Assembly: GCF_024198215.1 (NCBI RefSeq)
Contig: NZ_JAKCFA010000024.1
Coordinates: 1 to 64,000, forward strand
DNA: 64,000 nt
Source: Myxococcus qinghaiensis
GTDB lineage: Bacteria; Myxococcota; Myxococcia; Myxococcales; Myxococcaceae
Direction: 5' to 3'
Shown: piece after piece, positions 24,877 to 34,294 of the stretch
How positions within the stretch are numbered: position 1 is the stretch's first letter
How the letters are laid out: every line of letters begins with the position of its first letter
Translations under genes and position numbers: made by a program
The notes under the pieces: generated by a model
The model's input: the letters and a program-made list of their open reading frames with translations, nothing else
The model's database searches: none
Told to the model about the DNA's origin: nothing

Positions 24877-26106
24877 ATGAGCCCGCATGTCCCGCGAGGA
24901 AGCACAGTCCTGCGGCCTTTCGTCATGGTGTGTGTCGTCATCGGCCTGACGGTGGCCGCCTGCGGGACGCCCAGGCCTCTGCCTTCGCAATCCCTGACCT
25001 GGGTGAGCGTTCCGGCCGCGGATGGGCGGGTGCGCTACACCGGGCGGACGTACCGCTCCGCCACCGGCGTCGTCTTCTCCCATCCCGGGGTGACGATTCG
25101 CGCGAGCTTCTGGGGTGACGCCCTCCGGATGAAGCTCCACGACGCGGGCCTGGGCGGCGAGGTGGGGACCAACTACTTCGATGTCTCGATTGACGGCGCG
25201 GCGCCCCAGCCGCTCGCGGTGCACCGCGACCAGCCGACGTACGTCCTCGCCACCGGCCTGGCCGTGGGGCCGCACACGGTGGAGCTGGTCAAGCGCACCG
25301 AGTCCTCGGTGGGCTCCAGCGAGTTGGTGGCGCTGGAGGTCCATGGCGAGCTCCAGGAGCCCCCCGCGCGCACGGCGCCGGTGATGGAGTTCATCGGAGA
25401 CTCCATCACCTGTGGCTACGGCACCGAGGTCTCCGGCATCCCCCAGACGCCGTTCTGGCGCGCGCCGACCTTCACCTCGGCGCACCAGAATCCCCGGCGC
25501 GGCTATGCCTGGCTCACCGCCCTCTCGCTGGGCGCGGAGCCCGTCCTCGTCTGCTATTCAGGCCGAGGGATTTATCGCAACCTGGATGCATCCACATCGG
25601 GGTTGCTACCTGCCCTCTACGAGCTGGCCGTCCCGGACCACGCCGTCCCCTGGGACTTCTCCCAAGCGTCGCCCGACGTGATTGTCGTCAACGCCGGCAC
25701 CAACGACACCTTCGCCGGCCACGGCACCACCCAATACCTTCCGGATGAGGCCGCGTTCAAGTCGGCCTACCGCGCGTTCCTCCAGCGCCTCCGGACGCTG
25801 CACCCTCGGGCCCACATCATCTGCACGCTGGGCAGCATGACGGACGGCCACAAGGAGACCGAGGGGACCGACAAGCCATCATCGGTCCATGTCGGGCACT
25901 GGCTCACGGACGTCGTCACCGAGCGACAGCGGCAGGGGGATGTCCGGGTGTATCGCCATGAGATGGCCGAGCAGGTTCCCGAGCTCGACGGAGTCGCCGA
26001 GGACTGGCACCCGTCCGCCGCCACGCACCTCAAGATGGCGGAGGCGCTGCGCCGGTTCATCGAGGCGCAGCTCATCCCCCTCCCGTCTCCGCGCGTTCGC
26101 CCGTGA
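24877..26106 (+). CDS. SGNH/GDSL esterase lipoprotein, CE2-like
   Basis: About 409 residues. A signal peptide ends in a lipobox (LTVAACG). A beta-sandwich domain (residues about 40-150) is followed by an SGNH hydrolase: block I MEFIGDSITCGYG (nucleophile Ser), Asn block VVNAGTND, and EDWHPSAATH with the catalytic Asp/His. This two-domain order is that of carbohydrate esterase family 2, which removes acetyl groups from xylan or mannan. The exact start is unclear (ATG 24862, 24871 or 24877, GTG 24853), and no ribosome-binding site decides it. Confidence 0.85.
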   Translation: MSPHVPRGSTVLRPFVMVCVVIGLTVAACGTPRPLPSQSLTWVSVPAADGRVRYTGRTYRSATGVVFSHPGVTIRASFWGDALRMKLHDAGLGGEVGTNYFDVSIDGAAPQPLAVHRDQPTYVLATGLAVGPHTVELVKRTESSVGSSELVALEVHGELQEPPARTAPVMEFIGDSITCGYGTEVSGIPQTPFWRAPTFTSAHQNPRRGYAWLTALSLGAEPVLVCYSGRGIYRNLDASTSGLLPALYELAVPDHAVPWDFSQASPDVIVVNAGTNDTFAGHGTTQYLPDEAAFKSAYRAFLQRLRTLHPRAHIICTLGSMTDGHKETEGTDKPSSVHVGHWLTDVVTERQRQGDVRVYRHEMAEQVPELDGVAEDWHPSAATHLKMAEALRRFIEAQLIPLPSPRVRP

Positions 26107-26147
26107 GCCGTGCGCAGACGGGAGGGAGCTAGAACGCAACGAGCGCA

Positions 26148-26471
26148 CTACGGCGCGCAGTCGCCCCACGCCGCGTCGAAGAGGCCACCGCGGTCGCCGA
26201 CGGCGCAGTAGTCACTGGCACGCTGGGTACAATTCGAGACGACGCCCTCGACCAGGTGATAGCGCGCGCGATTCCAGCACCACGCGCAGCAGCCATACGC
26301 CGCCGCACTGACAGTCCCCGGCGCCTGCTCCACGGAGACGTTGGCGTCGTCCTGTCCAGGCTGAGCCGAGACGACTTCTTGCTCTTGCGCGCCCTCGTCC
26401 ATCGCGCCGCCACAGGCAACCAGGGATGCAGCCAGGCCCAGCATGACCACGAACGGCAATCGCTTCATCAT
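26148..26471 (-). CDS. Small cysteine-rich lipoprotein
   Basis: A 107-residue exported protein. GAGAGGGG lies upstream of the ATG pair at 26471/26468, and the signal peptide ends at SLVACGG. After an acidic Gln/Glu linker comes a cysteine-rich domain: GCCAWCWNRARYHLVEG, SNCTQRASDYC and GDC. Seven cysteines in the mature part suggest a disulfide-bonded fold. It belongs in style to the short lipoproteins of this window. No function is known. Confidence 0.72.
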   Translation of the reverse strand: MMKRLPFVVMLGLAASLVACGGAMDEGAQEQEVVSAQPGQDDANVSVEQAPGTVSAAAYGCCAWCWNRARYHLVEGVVSNCTQRASDYCAVGDRGGLFDAAWGDCAP

Positions 26472-26520
26472 GACGGAGTGCCCCTCTCGAGGAAGGAACG
26501 CCAGACATTGGGTTCCTCCC

Positions 26521-26871
26521 TCAATCAATCCCAGACAGACGGCTGTCGAAATCGTGGCTTCCCACATCGCGCCCCAAGCGTGGCACGGCGGACACTCCGA
26601 CGAAGCGCTGAGCCCGAGGACAAAGGCCCGCGCCCCGCGCGCTCACGCGCCGGCGAGCTGCTTTCCGCGGCCAGGTCTCCACCATGGAGCGCCCGGGCCC
26701 GATGGTCGGGAAAAGCACCGAGCTGACGAGGTACAGGAGGGCGACCTCGTGGCCGCCAACGCCTCCGACGACCAGGTCGCCGCGCACCACCGCGAGGAAG
26801 CACACCGCCGCGGCCTCTTGAAGAAGAGGCCAGCCCCTTCGAGGCGCAGGCCGGACCGAGGCGGGCGTCAT
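26521..26871 (-). CDS. Hypothetical small membrane-type ORF
   Basis: A 116-residue leftward ORF in the 460-base gap between the lipoprotein gene and the cold-shock terminator. Codons in its middle part have very high third-position GC and encode a hydrophobic run (AVCFLAVVRGDLVVGGV then ALLYLVSSVLF) that could cross the membrane once or twice. There is no clear ribosome-binding site, and the C-terminal third looks random. It may be a degraded gene. Otherwise the gap shows only an ATGGAG/CTCCAT hairpin near 26902-26920. Confidence 0.3.
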   Translation of the reverse strand: MTPASVRPAPRRGWPLLQEAAAVCFLAVVRGDLVVGGVGGHEVALLYLVSSVLFPTIGPGRSMVETWPRKAARRRVSARGAGLCPRAQRFVGVSAVPRLGRDVGSHDFDSRLSGID

Positions 26872-26934
26872 CCACTCCGCTGTTCCGCGGAGCCCCTGCC
26901 CATGGAGTGGAAGCGCTCCATGCGGCAGGCCCTG

Positions 26935-26976
26935 AAAATACAGAAGGCCCGACCCTTTGATGGACCGGACCTTCTG
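26935..26976 (-). terminator. Rho-independent terminator of the cold-shock gene
   Basis: Read leftward, the RNA pairs CAGAAGGTCCG with CGGGCCTTCTG (26976-26966 with 26951-26941, one G-U or mismatch pair), followed at once by TATTTT (26940-26935). It lies 35 bases past the cold-shock stop codon. It is the best-formed intrinsic terminator in the window. Confidence 0.8.
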
Positions 26977-27010
26977 GGTGAATCACGAAGTCGTCAGGAT
27001 GACGAGGGGC

Positions 27011-27214
27011 TTAGATCGGGCGAACGTTCTGAGCCTGCAGGCCCTTGGGGCCCCGGGCGACATCGAACTCCACCTTCTGGCCTTCGGCCAGGGAGCGGAA
27101 GCCGTCCGCCTGGATGGACGTGTGGTGGCAGAACAGGTCCTCGCCCCCGCCGTCCTGGGTGATGAAGCCGAAGCCCTTCGCATCGTTGAACCACTTCACG
27201 GTACCGGTTGCCAT
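27011..27214 (-). CDS. cspA: Cold-shock domain protein (CspA family)
   Basis: A 67-residue single cold-shock domain that binds single-stranded RNA/DNA and melts mRNA structure. RNP1 is KGFGFI and RNP2 is DLFCHHTSI. The usual Val before the His pair (FVHH) is Cys here, a mild oddity. The length is standard. AAGGCA precedes the ATG. The 360-base region upstream (27215-27577) has no gene and should hold its promoter and possibly a long 5' leader, as many csp genes have. I could not define promoter boxes with confidence. Confidence 0.95.
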   Translation of the reverse strand: MATGTVKWFNDAKGFGFITQDGGGEDLFCHHTSIQADGFRSLAEGQKVEFDVARGPKGLQAQNVRPI

Positions 27215-27577
27215 TGCCTTGTTCTTCTTTCATCGCGGACAGGGAGAGTCGCCGTCCGGCCCCACAGAGTATCAACCCTACAAGACGACACAGCCTAAGC
27301 ATTCGGCTCGGACGATGTCCACCCCTACGCACGTCATCCTTCGCACTTCTTGCCTCCACCCACCCCCACGAGCTCCCGCTGCGGGCCGAATATTCCAGTA
27401 TCAGCGCGACTTTCCTCGTCTCGCGGTTTGTCATCGCCGCCAGTCGGGGATTACTCGGACGCAAGTCGGGTTTCGGGACCCCCGAGGTCATTCACCCTGG
27501 AACCAACCGAGGGGGCGAGCGCCGCCGGGCAGGCAGCACCCGTCCCCCCGACGGGCCCCACGCCAGGTGCGCGTCCT

Positions 27578-29422
27578 TCAGTTCACGGGTGCACACTTAG
27601 CGGCGCCGAGCGAGGCCGCGAAGTACGGGGTGTAGAGGTCCGGCACGAGCGAGAAGTTGCAGACGTTCACCGCCTCCGGCGCCAGGCCCTGGTGTGCCTG
27701 CATGTAGCGGGCGACGTAGTCCCGCACGCCGTCCGCGGAGGTCCACAGCACGCGGCCCTCCTTGAACATGGAGTACCCGCCTCCGCCTCCGGCCCGGTAG
27801 TTGTTGATGGCGACGATGAAGACCTGGTCGTCCGTGACGTCCGCGCCCCGGAAGCGCAGGTGGGTGAGGCGGGAGCCCGCGGGCCGCGTGAGGTCGTAGC
27901 CGTACTCGATGCGCGAGTAGAGGTCCCAGTTGTAGTCGGCGACCACGGGCGAGGTGGCCTTCGCGCCCTCGGGCCTCGCGGGCAGGTTGTTCGCGTCGAG
28001 CATGGCGAAGTACAGGGTGTTCATCTCCAGCGCGCGCCGGAGGATGGAGCCGTTGATCTCCATCACGTACAGCGTGTTGTCGTAGATGTAGATGCTGTAG
28101 GCGTCGCGCAGGGTGACGTCACCGGCCGGCAGCGCCCCATCGTTGGTGAAGAGCGCGGCCAGGGACAGGTCCACGTCGAAGCCGGCCTCGCGCGCGGCCT
28201 CCTCCTGGACGGTGTTGATGAGGTCCCCCAGGGGGCTGTCCACGTAGCGCCCGGCGAAGCCCCCGGGGAAGGCCTGGGTGGTGGTGCCAATCTTCTGGTT
28301 CACGTAGGCGACCGTGGCGTCGTGGTAGCCCTGCGTGGCCTGCGTGACGACGGCATCCGCCGCCACCTGCTCGTCCACGGCGTGGAGCCGGGCGTCATGG
28401 GCGTCCACGGCCCACTTCTCCCCGCTCCAGGTGACTTGGAGCTGGACGTCCGCCAGGTGGCTGCCCCAGCGGTTGGGCTGGGTGAGGAGGACCTCGCGGC
28501 CCGCCGGGTTCTTCAGCAGCATCTTCGGGATGGGCTGGTGGGTGTGGCCGGTGAGGAGCACGTCCACGTCCACCACGCCCTGGGCAATCTGCACGGCCTC
28601 GTTCTCGCCGGGGAGGTTGCCCCGGTCCGCCCACTTCGAGTCATCCGCGTAGTCGGCCAGCCACGAGTCGGGGTTGCTCGCGCTGCCGACGGGCTGCCTG
28701 TCCGGGCCGCTGTGGATGGCCACCACCACCACGTCCGCGCCCGCCGCCTTCAGCCTCGGCACGTAGACCCTCGCCGTCTCCAGCGGGTCATCGAAGCGCA
28801 GGCCGGGGATGTTCTCCGCGCGCTCCCACGTCGCCACGCCGGGCGTCACGAGGCCGAGGATGCCGACCGTCACGTCGCACACCTTCGTGAGCACGTACGG
28901 CGTGAAGGCCTCGGAGCCGTCCGCGCTGTTGCGCACGTTGGCGCCGAGCAGGGGGAAGTTGACCTCGCTCTTGAACTTGTTGAGCACGTCGAGGCCGTAG
29001 TTGAACTCGTGGTTGCCCGCGGCCATGGCGACATAGCCCAGCTCGCTCATCGCGACGGCCATGGGGTGCCGGGACGAGGTGTCCACGAGGGCATGGTAGG
29101 TGCCGAGCGGCGTGCCCTGGATGGTGTCGCCGGTGTCGACGAGCAGCGTGCAGTCCGGGTTCTTCTCCCGCTCCTGCTTGATGAGCGTGGCCACCTTGGC
29201 GAGGCCGCGCTTCGCGTCGGGCTTCCCGGTGAAGTAGTCCCACGGGAAGATGTTGGTGTGCAGGTCGCTCGTCTGCAGCAGCGTCAGCGTGCGCGGCGAG
29301 GTGTCTCGCGGAATCGGCCGGGGCGGAGTGTCGTTGGACTCACAGGCGGTCAGCAGCGAACACGCACCCACGAGGCAACAGGAGGCGGTGCGCAGCGCGC
29401 GCCTCAGGACTGAAAAACGCAT
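27578..29422 (-). CDS. 5'-nucleotidase / 2',3'-cyclic phosphodiesterase family lipoprotein
   Basis: A 614-residue exported two-domain enzyme of the UshA/CpdB class. A signal peptide ends at LLTACES. The N-terminal metallophosphatase has all metal motifs: LLQTSDLHTN, LVDTGDTIQGTPLG, AAGNHEFNYG, VVVAIHSG and LLTGHTHQPIP. The C-terminal 5'-nucleotidase domain (from about 370) has NDGALPAGDVTLRDAY and NNYRAGGGGGYSMF for substrate binding. It releases phosphate from nucleotides outside the cytoplasm, probably for scavenging from prey. A GAGG site lies upstream. It is monocistronic, ending next to the region upstream of cspA. Confidence 0.92.
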   Translation of the reverse strand: MRFSVLRRALRTASCCLVGACSLLTACESNDTPPRPIPRDTSPRTLTLLQTSDLHTNIFPWDYFTGKPDAKRGLAKVATLIKQEREKNPDCTLLVDTGDTIQGTPLGTYHALVDTSSRHPMAVAMSELGYVAMAAGNHEFNYGLDVLNKFKSEVNFPLLGANVRNSADGSEAFTPYVLTKVCDVTVGILGLVTPGVATWERAENIPGLRFDDPLETARVYVPRLKAAGADVVVVAIHSGPDRQPVGSASNPDSWLADYADDSKWADRGNLPGENEAVQIAQGVVDVDVLLTGHTHQPIPKMLLKNPAGREVLLTQPNRWGSHLADVQLQVTWSGEKWAVDAHDARLHAVDEQVAADAVVTQATQGYHDATVAYVNQKIGTTTQAFPGGFAGRYVDSPLGDLINTVQEEAAREAGFDVDLSLAALFTNDGALPAGDVTLRDAYSIYIYDNTLYVMEINGSILRRALEMNTLYFAMLDANNLPARPEGAKATSPVVADYNWDLYSRIEYGYDLTRPAGSRLTHLRFRGADVTDDQVFIVAINNYRAGGGGGYSMFKEGRVLWTSADGVRDYVARYMQAHQGLAPEAVNVCNFSLVPDLYTPYFAASLGAAKCAPVN

Positions 29423-29651
29423 CAGGAGACCTCTACTGAAGGGAAATGCCAGGACGAATCACCCAGCGCGAACGGACCCTAACGTCTCCCTCTGACGTCG
29501 CCCACCCGTCCGACGGGCTGCAAGGAATTCGACTTCAGCGCGGCGCGAAGTTTCCGACACCGTACTCGGGCGGCGGTCATTGCCTGAGGGAGCCGCGCGA
29601 AGTCCCATCGTGATTGGTTTCCCCCGAGGGAGCGCTGTAGCGTCCGCGCGA

Positions 29652-30263
29652 ATGAAACACGTCTCCGCGATGCTCGAAGCGCTGCGCCAGTCGAAGTCCG
29701 TGAAGGTGAAGACCGGGGCCCCGATTGCACCCGAGTCCCTGGTGGATGCCATCACTCCGCCCTTCGGTGTCATTGAGTGGACCCCTCCTCCTGGCTACCG
29801 CGAGGCCCTGGGCTCGGGCTTGAGGTCGGCCACGCGGCACGTTCCGGCGGTGGGACGGGAGCGGGGGTTCAAGCTCTACGACGCGGACGCGCTCGGCAAG
29901 GCGAACGAGGACTGGGTCCACCTGCCGGAGGGGGTGACCCTCGAAGACGGCGTCGACCTCTCCACCAACCACCTGGTCGGCTTCGCGGAGGCGGAGGGCG
30001 AGGCCGTGTGGTGCTTCGACGTGAGCGCTCCCCGCGCGGGCGGAGAGTACCCGGTCTACTACCACCACGCGGAGCTGCCTCGCGCCCGGGTGCTGGCGAC
30101 GGGCGCCTGGCTGAAGCCGGAGGATGCGACGCCGGACTTCGAGTCCTTCGCGCAATGGCTCGAGACGATGACCGCCGCGCTCATCGCGGAGCCCCCGCCC
30201 GCGTGGCTCCAGGACCTGGGCACGCCGGGGCTCACCTTCACGAAGAAGCGCCTCTCCCTGTAG
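29652..30263 (+). CDS. SMI1/KNR4 (SUKH)-family protein
   Basis: A 203-residue protein resembling the SUKH superfamily. It has an N-terminal helix (HVSAMLEALRQS), FGVIEWTPPPGYREAL with the LP-x-Y-type turn, a central LVGFAEAEGEAVWCFDVSAP strand pair and a C-terminal FESFAQWLETMTAAL helix. Many SUKH proteins are immunity factors of polymorphic toxins, but others are housekeeping. No toxin gene is adjacent, so an orphan immunity role is only a possibility. The frame is open upstream to 29580, but that part looks non-coding. Confidence 0.65.
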   Translation: MKHVSAMLEALRQSKSVKVKTGAPIAPESLVDAITPPFGVIEWTPPPGYREALGSGLRSATRHVPAVGRERGFKLYDADALGKANEDWVHLPEGVTLEDGVDLSTNHLVGFAEAEGEAVWCFDVSAPRAGGEYPVYYHHAELPRARVLATGAWLKPEDATPDFESFAQWLETMTAALIAEPPPAWLQDLGTPGLTFTKKRLSL

Positions 30264-30271
30264 CGCCGGAC

Positions 30272-32413
30272 TCAGCGGGCGGTCGTCATGATGCCGCCCC
30301 GCTCCAGCAACCCGAAGAGGTCCATCAGGGCCTCCACGGGGAAGACGTGGCCGTACTCGGAATAGGCCGCGTCGCGGATGTCCGCCACGGAGCGCTTGCC
30401 GTCGGCGTAGCTCGCGAGGGCATCCGGCAGTTGGTAGAAGCGCAGCTCGCCCTCGCCGCGCTCCCGCAGGGCCGTGGTCGCTTCGCGCAGCGCGGCCTGC
30501 ACGGTGGCCACGCGGGGCTGGTCCCCGGGGGCCGCCCGGGTCACCAGTTCGTCGAAGGACGCCAGCTCCTGCCCCTTCACGCGGCGCGGGACGAAGGCCC
30601 GGGCGCGGCGCTCCGCCTCGGAGGGCGCGGGCTCCTTCAGCGACACTCCGCGCGCCTTGCTGTCCGCGTCCACGCGCCCCAGCGCCTGGGCCTCCGCCGT
30701 CTCCAGTGACTGCGTCATCGCCCGCACGGCCTTGGCCGGAGCGCCCAGCTGCACGCAGGAGAGCAGCGCGTCGCGCTCACGTTGGTAGGCGGCGCGCACC
30801 ACCGCGCGGGCCAGCCGGTGCATGCCGGCGACGCCGGTGGCGGGGGTCGAGACCAAATCCCTGCGGGCCCTGAACTCGTCCTCCGCCACGCGCCGCGCGC
30901 CGTGCACCGCCACCAGTCGCGCCAGGTCCAGCGCGCCCGGCCCTTCCGCCCAGGCGGCGACGGTGATGGAGGCCAGGCCCGCGAAGGCGGCGCGGTGGAG
31001 CTGGGTGGGGTCCACGAGCTCCGGCCTGTCTCCGCTCGTGTGGTAGGTGTCGTCGGGCCAGGTGGAGAAGGCCACGCCTGGGATTCCGTGGTCATTGAAG
31101 AGCTGGTGGTCCGAGCCCCGGCTGTACCGGTCCAGGTGCGCATCCAGCGGGTCCCTGGAGCCGGTGACCGAGCCGATGCGGAAGTCCTTCCGGGGCGGAT
31201 ACGTCACCCCGTTGAAGCGGTTCATGAAGGCCACGGTGGACTCGGACACGGCGTTCACGAAGCTGCCATTCCAGTCCGGCGTATAGGACACCAGGAAGCG
31301 CGAGTGGGCACGGGACAGGCTCGCGCCGAGCATGTCGAAGTTGAAGTGGGCCGCCCGCCGCACGGGGTCGGCGCCGTGGAGGGCGAACCACTCCCGGGTG
31401 CCCTCGAACTCCGGCAGCCACAACACGCGCACCGTGCGCACCGGCGGAGGAAGCACGCCCTGACGGATGAGCGTGGTGTACGTGCGCACCAGCTCCAGCA
31501 ACGTGGCCGTGCCCGAGGCGTTGTCATCCGCGCCGGGCTTGTAGTGGTCCAGGTGCGCGGTGAGGACCACCTCCTCGCCGGCGCGCGTGCCCGGGATGAC
31601 GCCGCTGATGATGCTGTAGTGCCCCGGGGACTCCTCGGTGGCGACCTTCACGTCCACCTTCACCGGGCCCGCCAGCAGCTGGGCGCGCAGCTCCCGTCCC
31701 TGGCGGTCGGAGACCATGAACAGGAACGGCGCGGGCTGACCCTTGGGCACCAACCCCGGCGGGACGATGGCCCAGCCCACCTGGTCCGGGAAGTCGCCGT
31801 CCAGCCGATGGGGCAGGTTCCACGGCGGCGTCGAATAGGAGGAGACGACGCCCACCGCGCCCAGCTTCGTCACCGCCCTGCGCAGGGTGGCGCTGGGGTG
31901 GCCGCGCGTGAGCACCACCTTGCCCTTCAGGTCCTTGCCCGCGTACTCGGCATCCTGGGTGCCGGTGCCCACGTCGACCAGCTCCAGGTCCGCGCCCTCG
32001 AAGCTGCCGCTCTTTATCGCCAGCGACATGGGCAGGTCCGCATGGGAGGTCACCCGGTAGCGCTGGGGGCCCGCCACCCACAGCTCGCCCCGGGTGGCGC
32101 GCCACTGGGGGCCTTGCTTCATCGGCTCCAGGCGCACGTCCTTCAGCCCCGCGGCCTCGGCGGCGGCCTTCGTCCACAGGGCCGCTTCGGTGTAGCCGCC
32201 CACATTGTCGCGAGCGAGGAGCGCCAGCCGCTGCACCCCATCATGGATGCGGTCACCGGAGCTCTCCTGGATGAGGGCGCGCACCACGTCGTCGCGCAGC
32301 ACCAGGCCGGTGGTGGGCGACACGGGCCCCACCGGGGACGAGGGCGCCTGGGCGGCGGCGCTGAGCGTGGTGAGGACGACGAGGGCGGCGAAGGGGTGTG
32401 GGAAGAGGCGCAT
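30272..32413 (-). CDS. M28-family zinc peptidase, secreted
   Basis: A 713-residue exported peptidase with a Sec signal peptide (LSAAAQA). A PA-type insert lies near residues 120-260 (KDLKGKVVLTRGH, VVSSYSTPPW). The co-catalytic two-zinc M28 core follows: AH287LD289HYKPGADD296NASG and WLPEFEGTREWF with the catalytic and metal-binding Glu pair near 335-337, plus a late SDHQLFNDHGIPGV carrying the final His. A further helical C-terminal domain of about 230 residues is unusual. It probably acts as an aminopeptidase on prey peptides. It follows the GFA-family gene by 16 bases and is likely co-transcribed. Confidence 0.87.
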   Translation of the reverse strand: MRLFPHPFAALVVLTTLSAAAQAPSSPVGPVSPTTGLVLRDDVVRALIQESSGDRIHDGVQRLALLARDNVGGYTEAALWTKAAAEAAGLKDVRLEPMKQGPQWRATRGELWVAGPQRYRVTSHADLPMSLAIKSGSFEGADLELVDVGTGTQDAEYAGKDLKGKVVLTRGHPSATLRRAVTKLGAVGVVSSYSTPPWNLPHRLDGDFPDQVGWAIVPPGLVPKGQPAPFLFMVSDRQGRELRAQLLAGPVKVDVKVATEESPGHYSIISGVIPGTRAGEEVVLTAHLDHYKPGADDNASGTATLLELVRTYTTLIRQGVLPPPVRTVRVLWLPEFEGTREWFALHGADPVRRAAHFNFDMLGASLSRAHSRFLVSYTPDWNGSFVNAVSESTVAFMNRFNGVTYPPRKDFRIGSVTGSRDPLDAHLDRYSRGSDHQLFNDHGIPGVAFSTWPDDTYHTSGDRPELVDPTQLHRAAFAGLASITVAAWAEGPGALDLARLVAVHGARRVAEDEFRARRDLVSTPATGVAGMHRLARAVVRAAYQRERDALLSCVQLGAPAKAVRAMTQSLETAEAQALGRVDADSKARGVSLKEPAPSEAERRARAFVPRRVKGQELASFDELVTRAAPGDQPRVATVQAALREATTALRERGEGELRFYQLPDALASYADGKRSVADIRDAAYSEYGHVFPVEALMDLFGLLERGGIMTTAR

Positions 32414-32429
32414 GGGAGTCTCTCGGGCC

Positions 32430-32810
32430 TTATCGCTCATGCTGGGGCACGCCGTCCCCCAGCTCGTAGTAGTCACCCTTGCTGGCCACGAAGATGTGCT
32501 TCGCCAGCCGGACGTGGGTGGGCGAGTCGAAGGCCCCCATGGCGATGCCCATCCAGTCCCGGTGAATCGGGTCCCAGAAGAGCACCGACCCGCAGGTGGA
32601 GCAGAACCCCCGCCGCACCTTCTCCGACGAGCGGAACCAGGTGACCTTGTCGGCGCCGTGGATGGTCACCGCGGCGCGGGGGACGTCAGTGGACGCCCAG
32701 AAGTGTCCTGATTGCTTGCGGCACTGCGAGCAATGACAGGCATCCGGCGGCGGCAGCGCTCCCGTCACCTCGAAGGTGATGGCTCCGCAAAGGCAGGCTC
32801 CTCGGTGCAT
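32430..32810 (-). CDS. GFA/CENP-V-like zinc protein
   Basis: A 126-residue protein of the glutathione-dependent formaldehyde-activating (GFA) fold. Zinc ligands are visible as GACLCG at the N-terminus, CHCSQCRKQSG and FCSTCGSVLFW. AAAGGA stands before the ATG at 32810, whereas the longer frame upstream is not protein-like. Many family members have no proven enzyme role. It is the first gene of an operon with the M28 peptidase. Confidence 0.9.
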   Translation of the reverse strand: MHRGACLCGAITFEVTGALPPPDACHCSQCRKQSGHFWASTDVPRAAVTIHGADKVTWFRSSEKVRRGFCSTCGSVLFWDPIHRDWMGIAMGAFDSPTHVRLAKHIFVASKGDYYELGDGVPQHER

Positions 32811-32993
32811 GACGTGTCCTTTCGTCGGCGTCCCGGCGAACCGGGCCTTGTCCGAGGATAGGCGAAGCTCGGAGAGCAGGGAGGCGCTGGAATCGCCCGA
32901 CTTCACTCCCCGAGCCATCCGTGGCTCCAGGCTGGTGGTATCTTGCGGCGCTCGCATGCCAGACACCTGGCATCCCCACGCACCGACACCGTC

Positions 32994-34289
32994 ATGGCAC
33001 CCCTTCAGCACGCCCCCGCGGAAGCCGCTTCCGCGCCGCCCCCAGCGCTCATTGACGAGCCCCGCCCGGCGCCGCTCCCCGTGGCAGGGAAGACCCTCTC
33101 ACTCGAGGGGCTGCGCGGACTGGCGTCCCTCACCGTCATCCTGTCCCACTGCTTCTTCACCTTCTTCCCGTACCTGCAGCTCGGGGAGCTGGCGCAGCGC
33201 AAGGGGGCCTGGGAGTCCCTGCTCTTCAACAGCCCGCTGCGGGTCATCTACAACGGCACGTTCTCCGTCTCGGTCTTCTTCGTGATGAGCGGCTACGTGC
33301 TGACCCGGAAGTTCTTCAAGGACGGGGACATCGTCTCGCTGCAGGAGGCCTCGGTGAAGCGGTACGTCCGGCTGATGCCGCCCGTGCTCGTCTCCATCCT
33401 CCTCTGCTACGGGATGATGAAGCTCGACCTGTTCCCGGTCGCCCGGAGCGACTTGAGGGAAGGCTTCCTGGGCAACGTCTACCTGTTCCAGCCCTCGTTC
33501 CTCGAGGCCTGGTGGGACGGCCTCTACCGCTCCCTGCTGCTCGGCAACGCGTCCTACAACTACATCCTCTGGACGATTCGGACCGAGTTCCTCGGCTCGC
33601 TGATGCTCTTCGCGTTCCTGGCCCTGTTCGGACGCTTCCGGGGCAGCGGCTGGATGGCCGTGGTCGCCTCCCTGGCGCTGCTCTGCATCAACTCGACGGA
33701 CGGCATCTTCTACGCGCTGTTCCTCGCGGGAGCCTATCTGCACCGCTGGAAGGACCTGCGCGTGCGCCCCGTGGGACTCGCGCTCGCGCTGCTCGTGGGG
33801 CTCTACCTGGGGGGCTATCACTGGTACAGCGGCCCGTACCTCTGGATGGTGAAGGTCGCGCACACGCTCGATGCGGCCGGGCTGAAGCTCGAGTGGCCGC
33901 TCCTCTATCCGTCCCTGGGAGCGGTGCCGCTCGTCTGGGCCATCCTCAGCGACAACCCCGTGTCACGGCTGCTGTCCTCCCGGCCGCTGGTCTGGCTGGG
34001 GGACAAGTCCTTCTCCATGTACCTGCTGCACAGCGTGCTGCTGTCCTCGGTGGGCGTGTACGTCTATCTGTATCTGCCCGCGAGCATCGCGTATCAGGGT
34101 CGCGCGGCGCTCGCGACGCTCGCCGTCTTCGTCACGACCTTCGGGGCCTCCACGCTCTTCGCGCGCTTCGTGGATGCGCCGACGGTCCGCCTCTCCGCCC
34201 GACTCGGCAAGGCCCTGCGCGAGCGGCAGGCCACCCCTCACCCGTCGGAGCCTGCCGTCATCGAGCACGCCCCGGCTCGGTCAGCCTGA
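32994..34289 (+). CDS. Acyltransferase 3 family membrane protein
   Basis: A 431-residue integral membrane O-acyltransferase. After a Pro-rich N-terminus, LSLEGLRGLASLTVILSHCF carries the family motif with its conserved Arg and His. VFFVMSGYVLTRKFF follows, and then about ten membrane helices. SFSMYLLHSVLL near the C-terminus is another family hallmark. It transfers acyl groups (usually acetyl) to exported glycans or lipids. It is divergent from the GFA/M28 operon, and the target polymer is unknown. Confidence 0.9.
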   Translation: MAPLQHAPAEAASAPPPALIDEPRPAPLPVAGKTLSLEGLRGLASLTVILSHCFFTFFPYLQLGELAQRKGAWESLLFNSPLRVIYNGTFSVSVFFVMSGYVLTRKFFKDGDIVSLQEASVKRYVRLMPPVLVSILLCYGMMKLDLFPVARSDLREGFLGNVYLFQPSFLEAWWDGLYRSLLLGNASYNYILWTIRTEFLGSLMLFAFLALFGRFRGSGWMAVVASLALLCINSTDGIFYALFLAGAYLHRWKDLRVRPVGLALALLVGLYLGGYHWYSGPYLWMVKVAHTLDAAGLKLEWPLLYPSLGAVPLVWAILSDNPVSRLLSSRPLVWLGDKSFSMYLLHSVLLSSVGVYVYLYLPASIAYQGRAALATLAVFVTTFGASTLFARFVDAPTVRLSARLGKALRERQATPHPSEPAVIEHAPARSA

Positions 34290-34294
34290 CGGGC

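Noticed and set aside
27350..32644. Long rightward frames opposite the 5'-nucleotidase and the M28 peptidase
   Set aside because: His/Arg/Val/Gly-biased antisense shadows without any recognisable domain.
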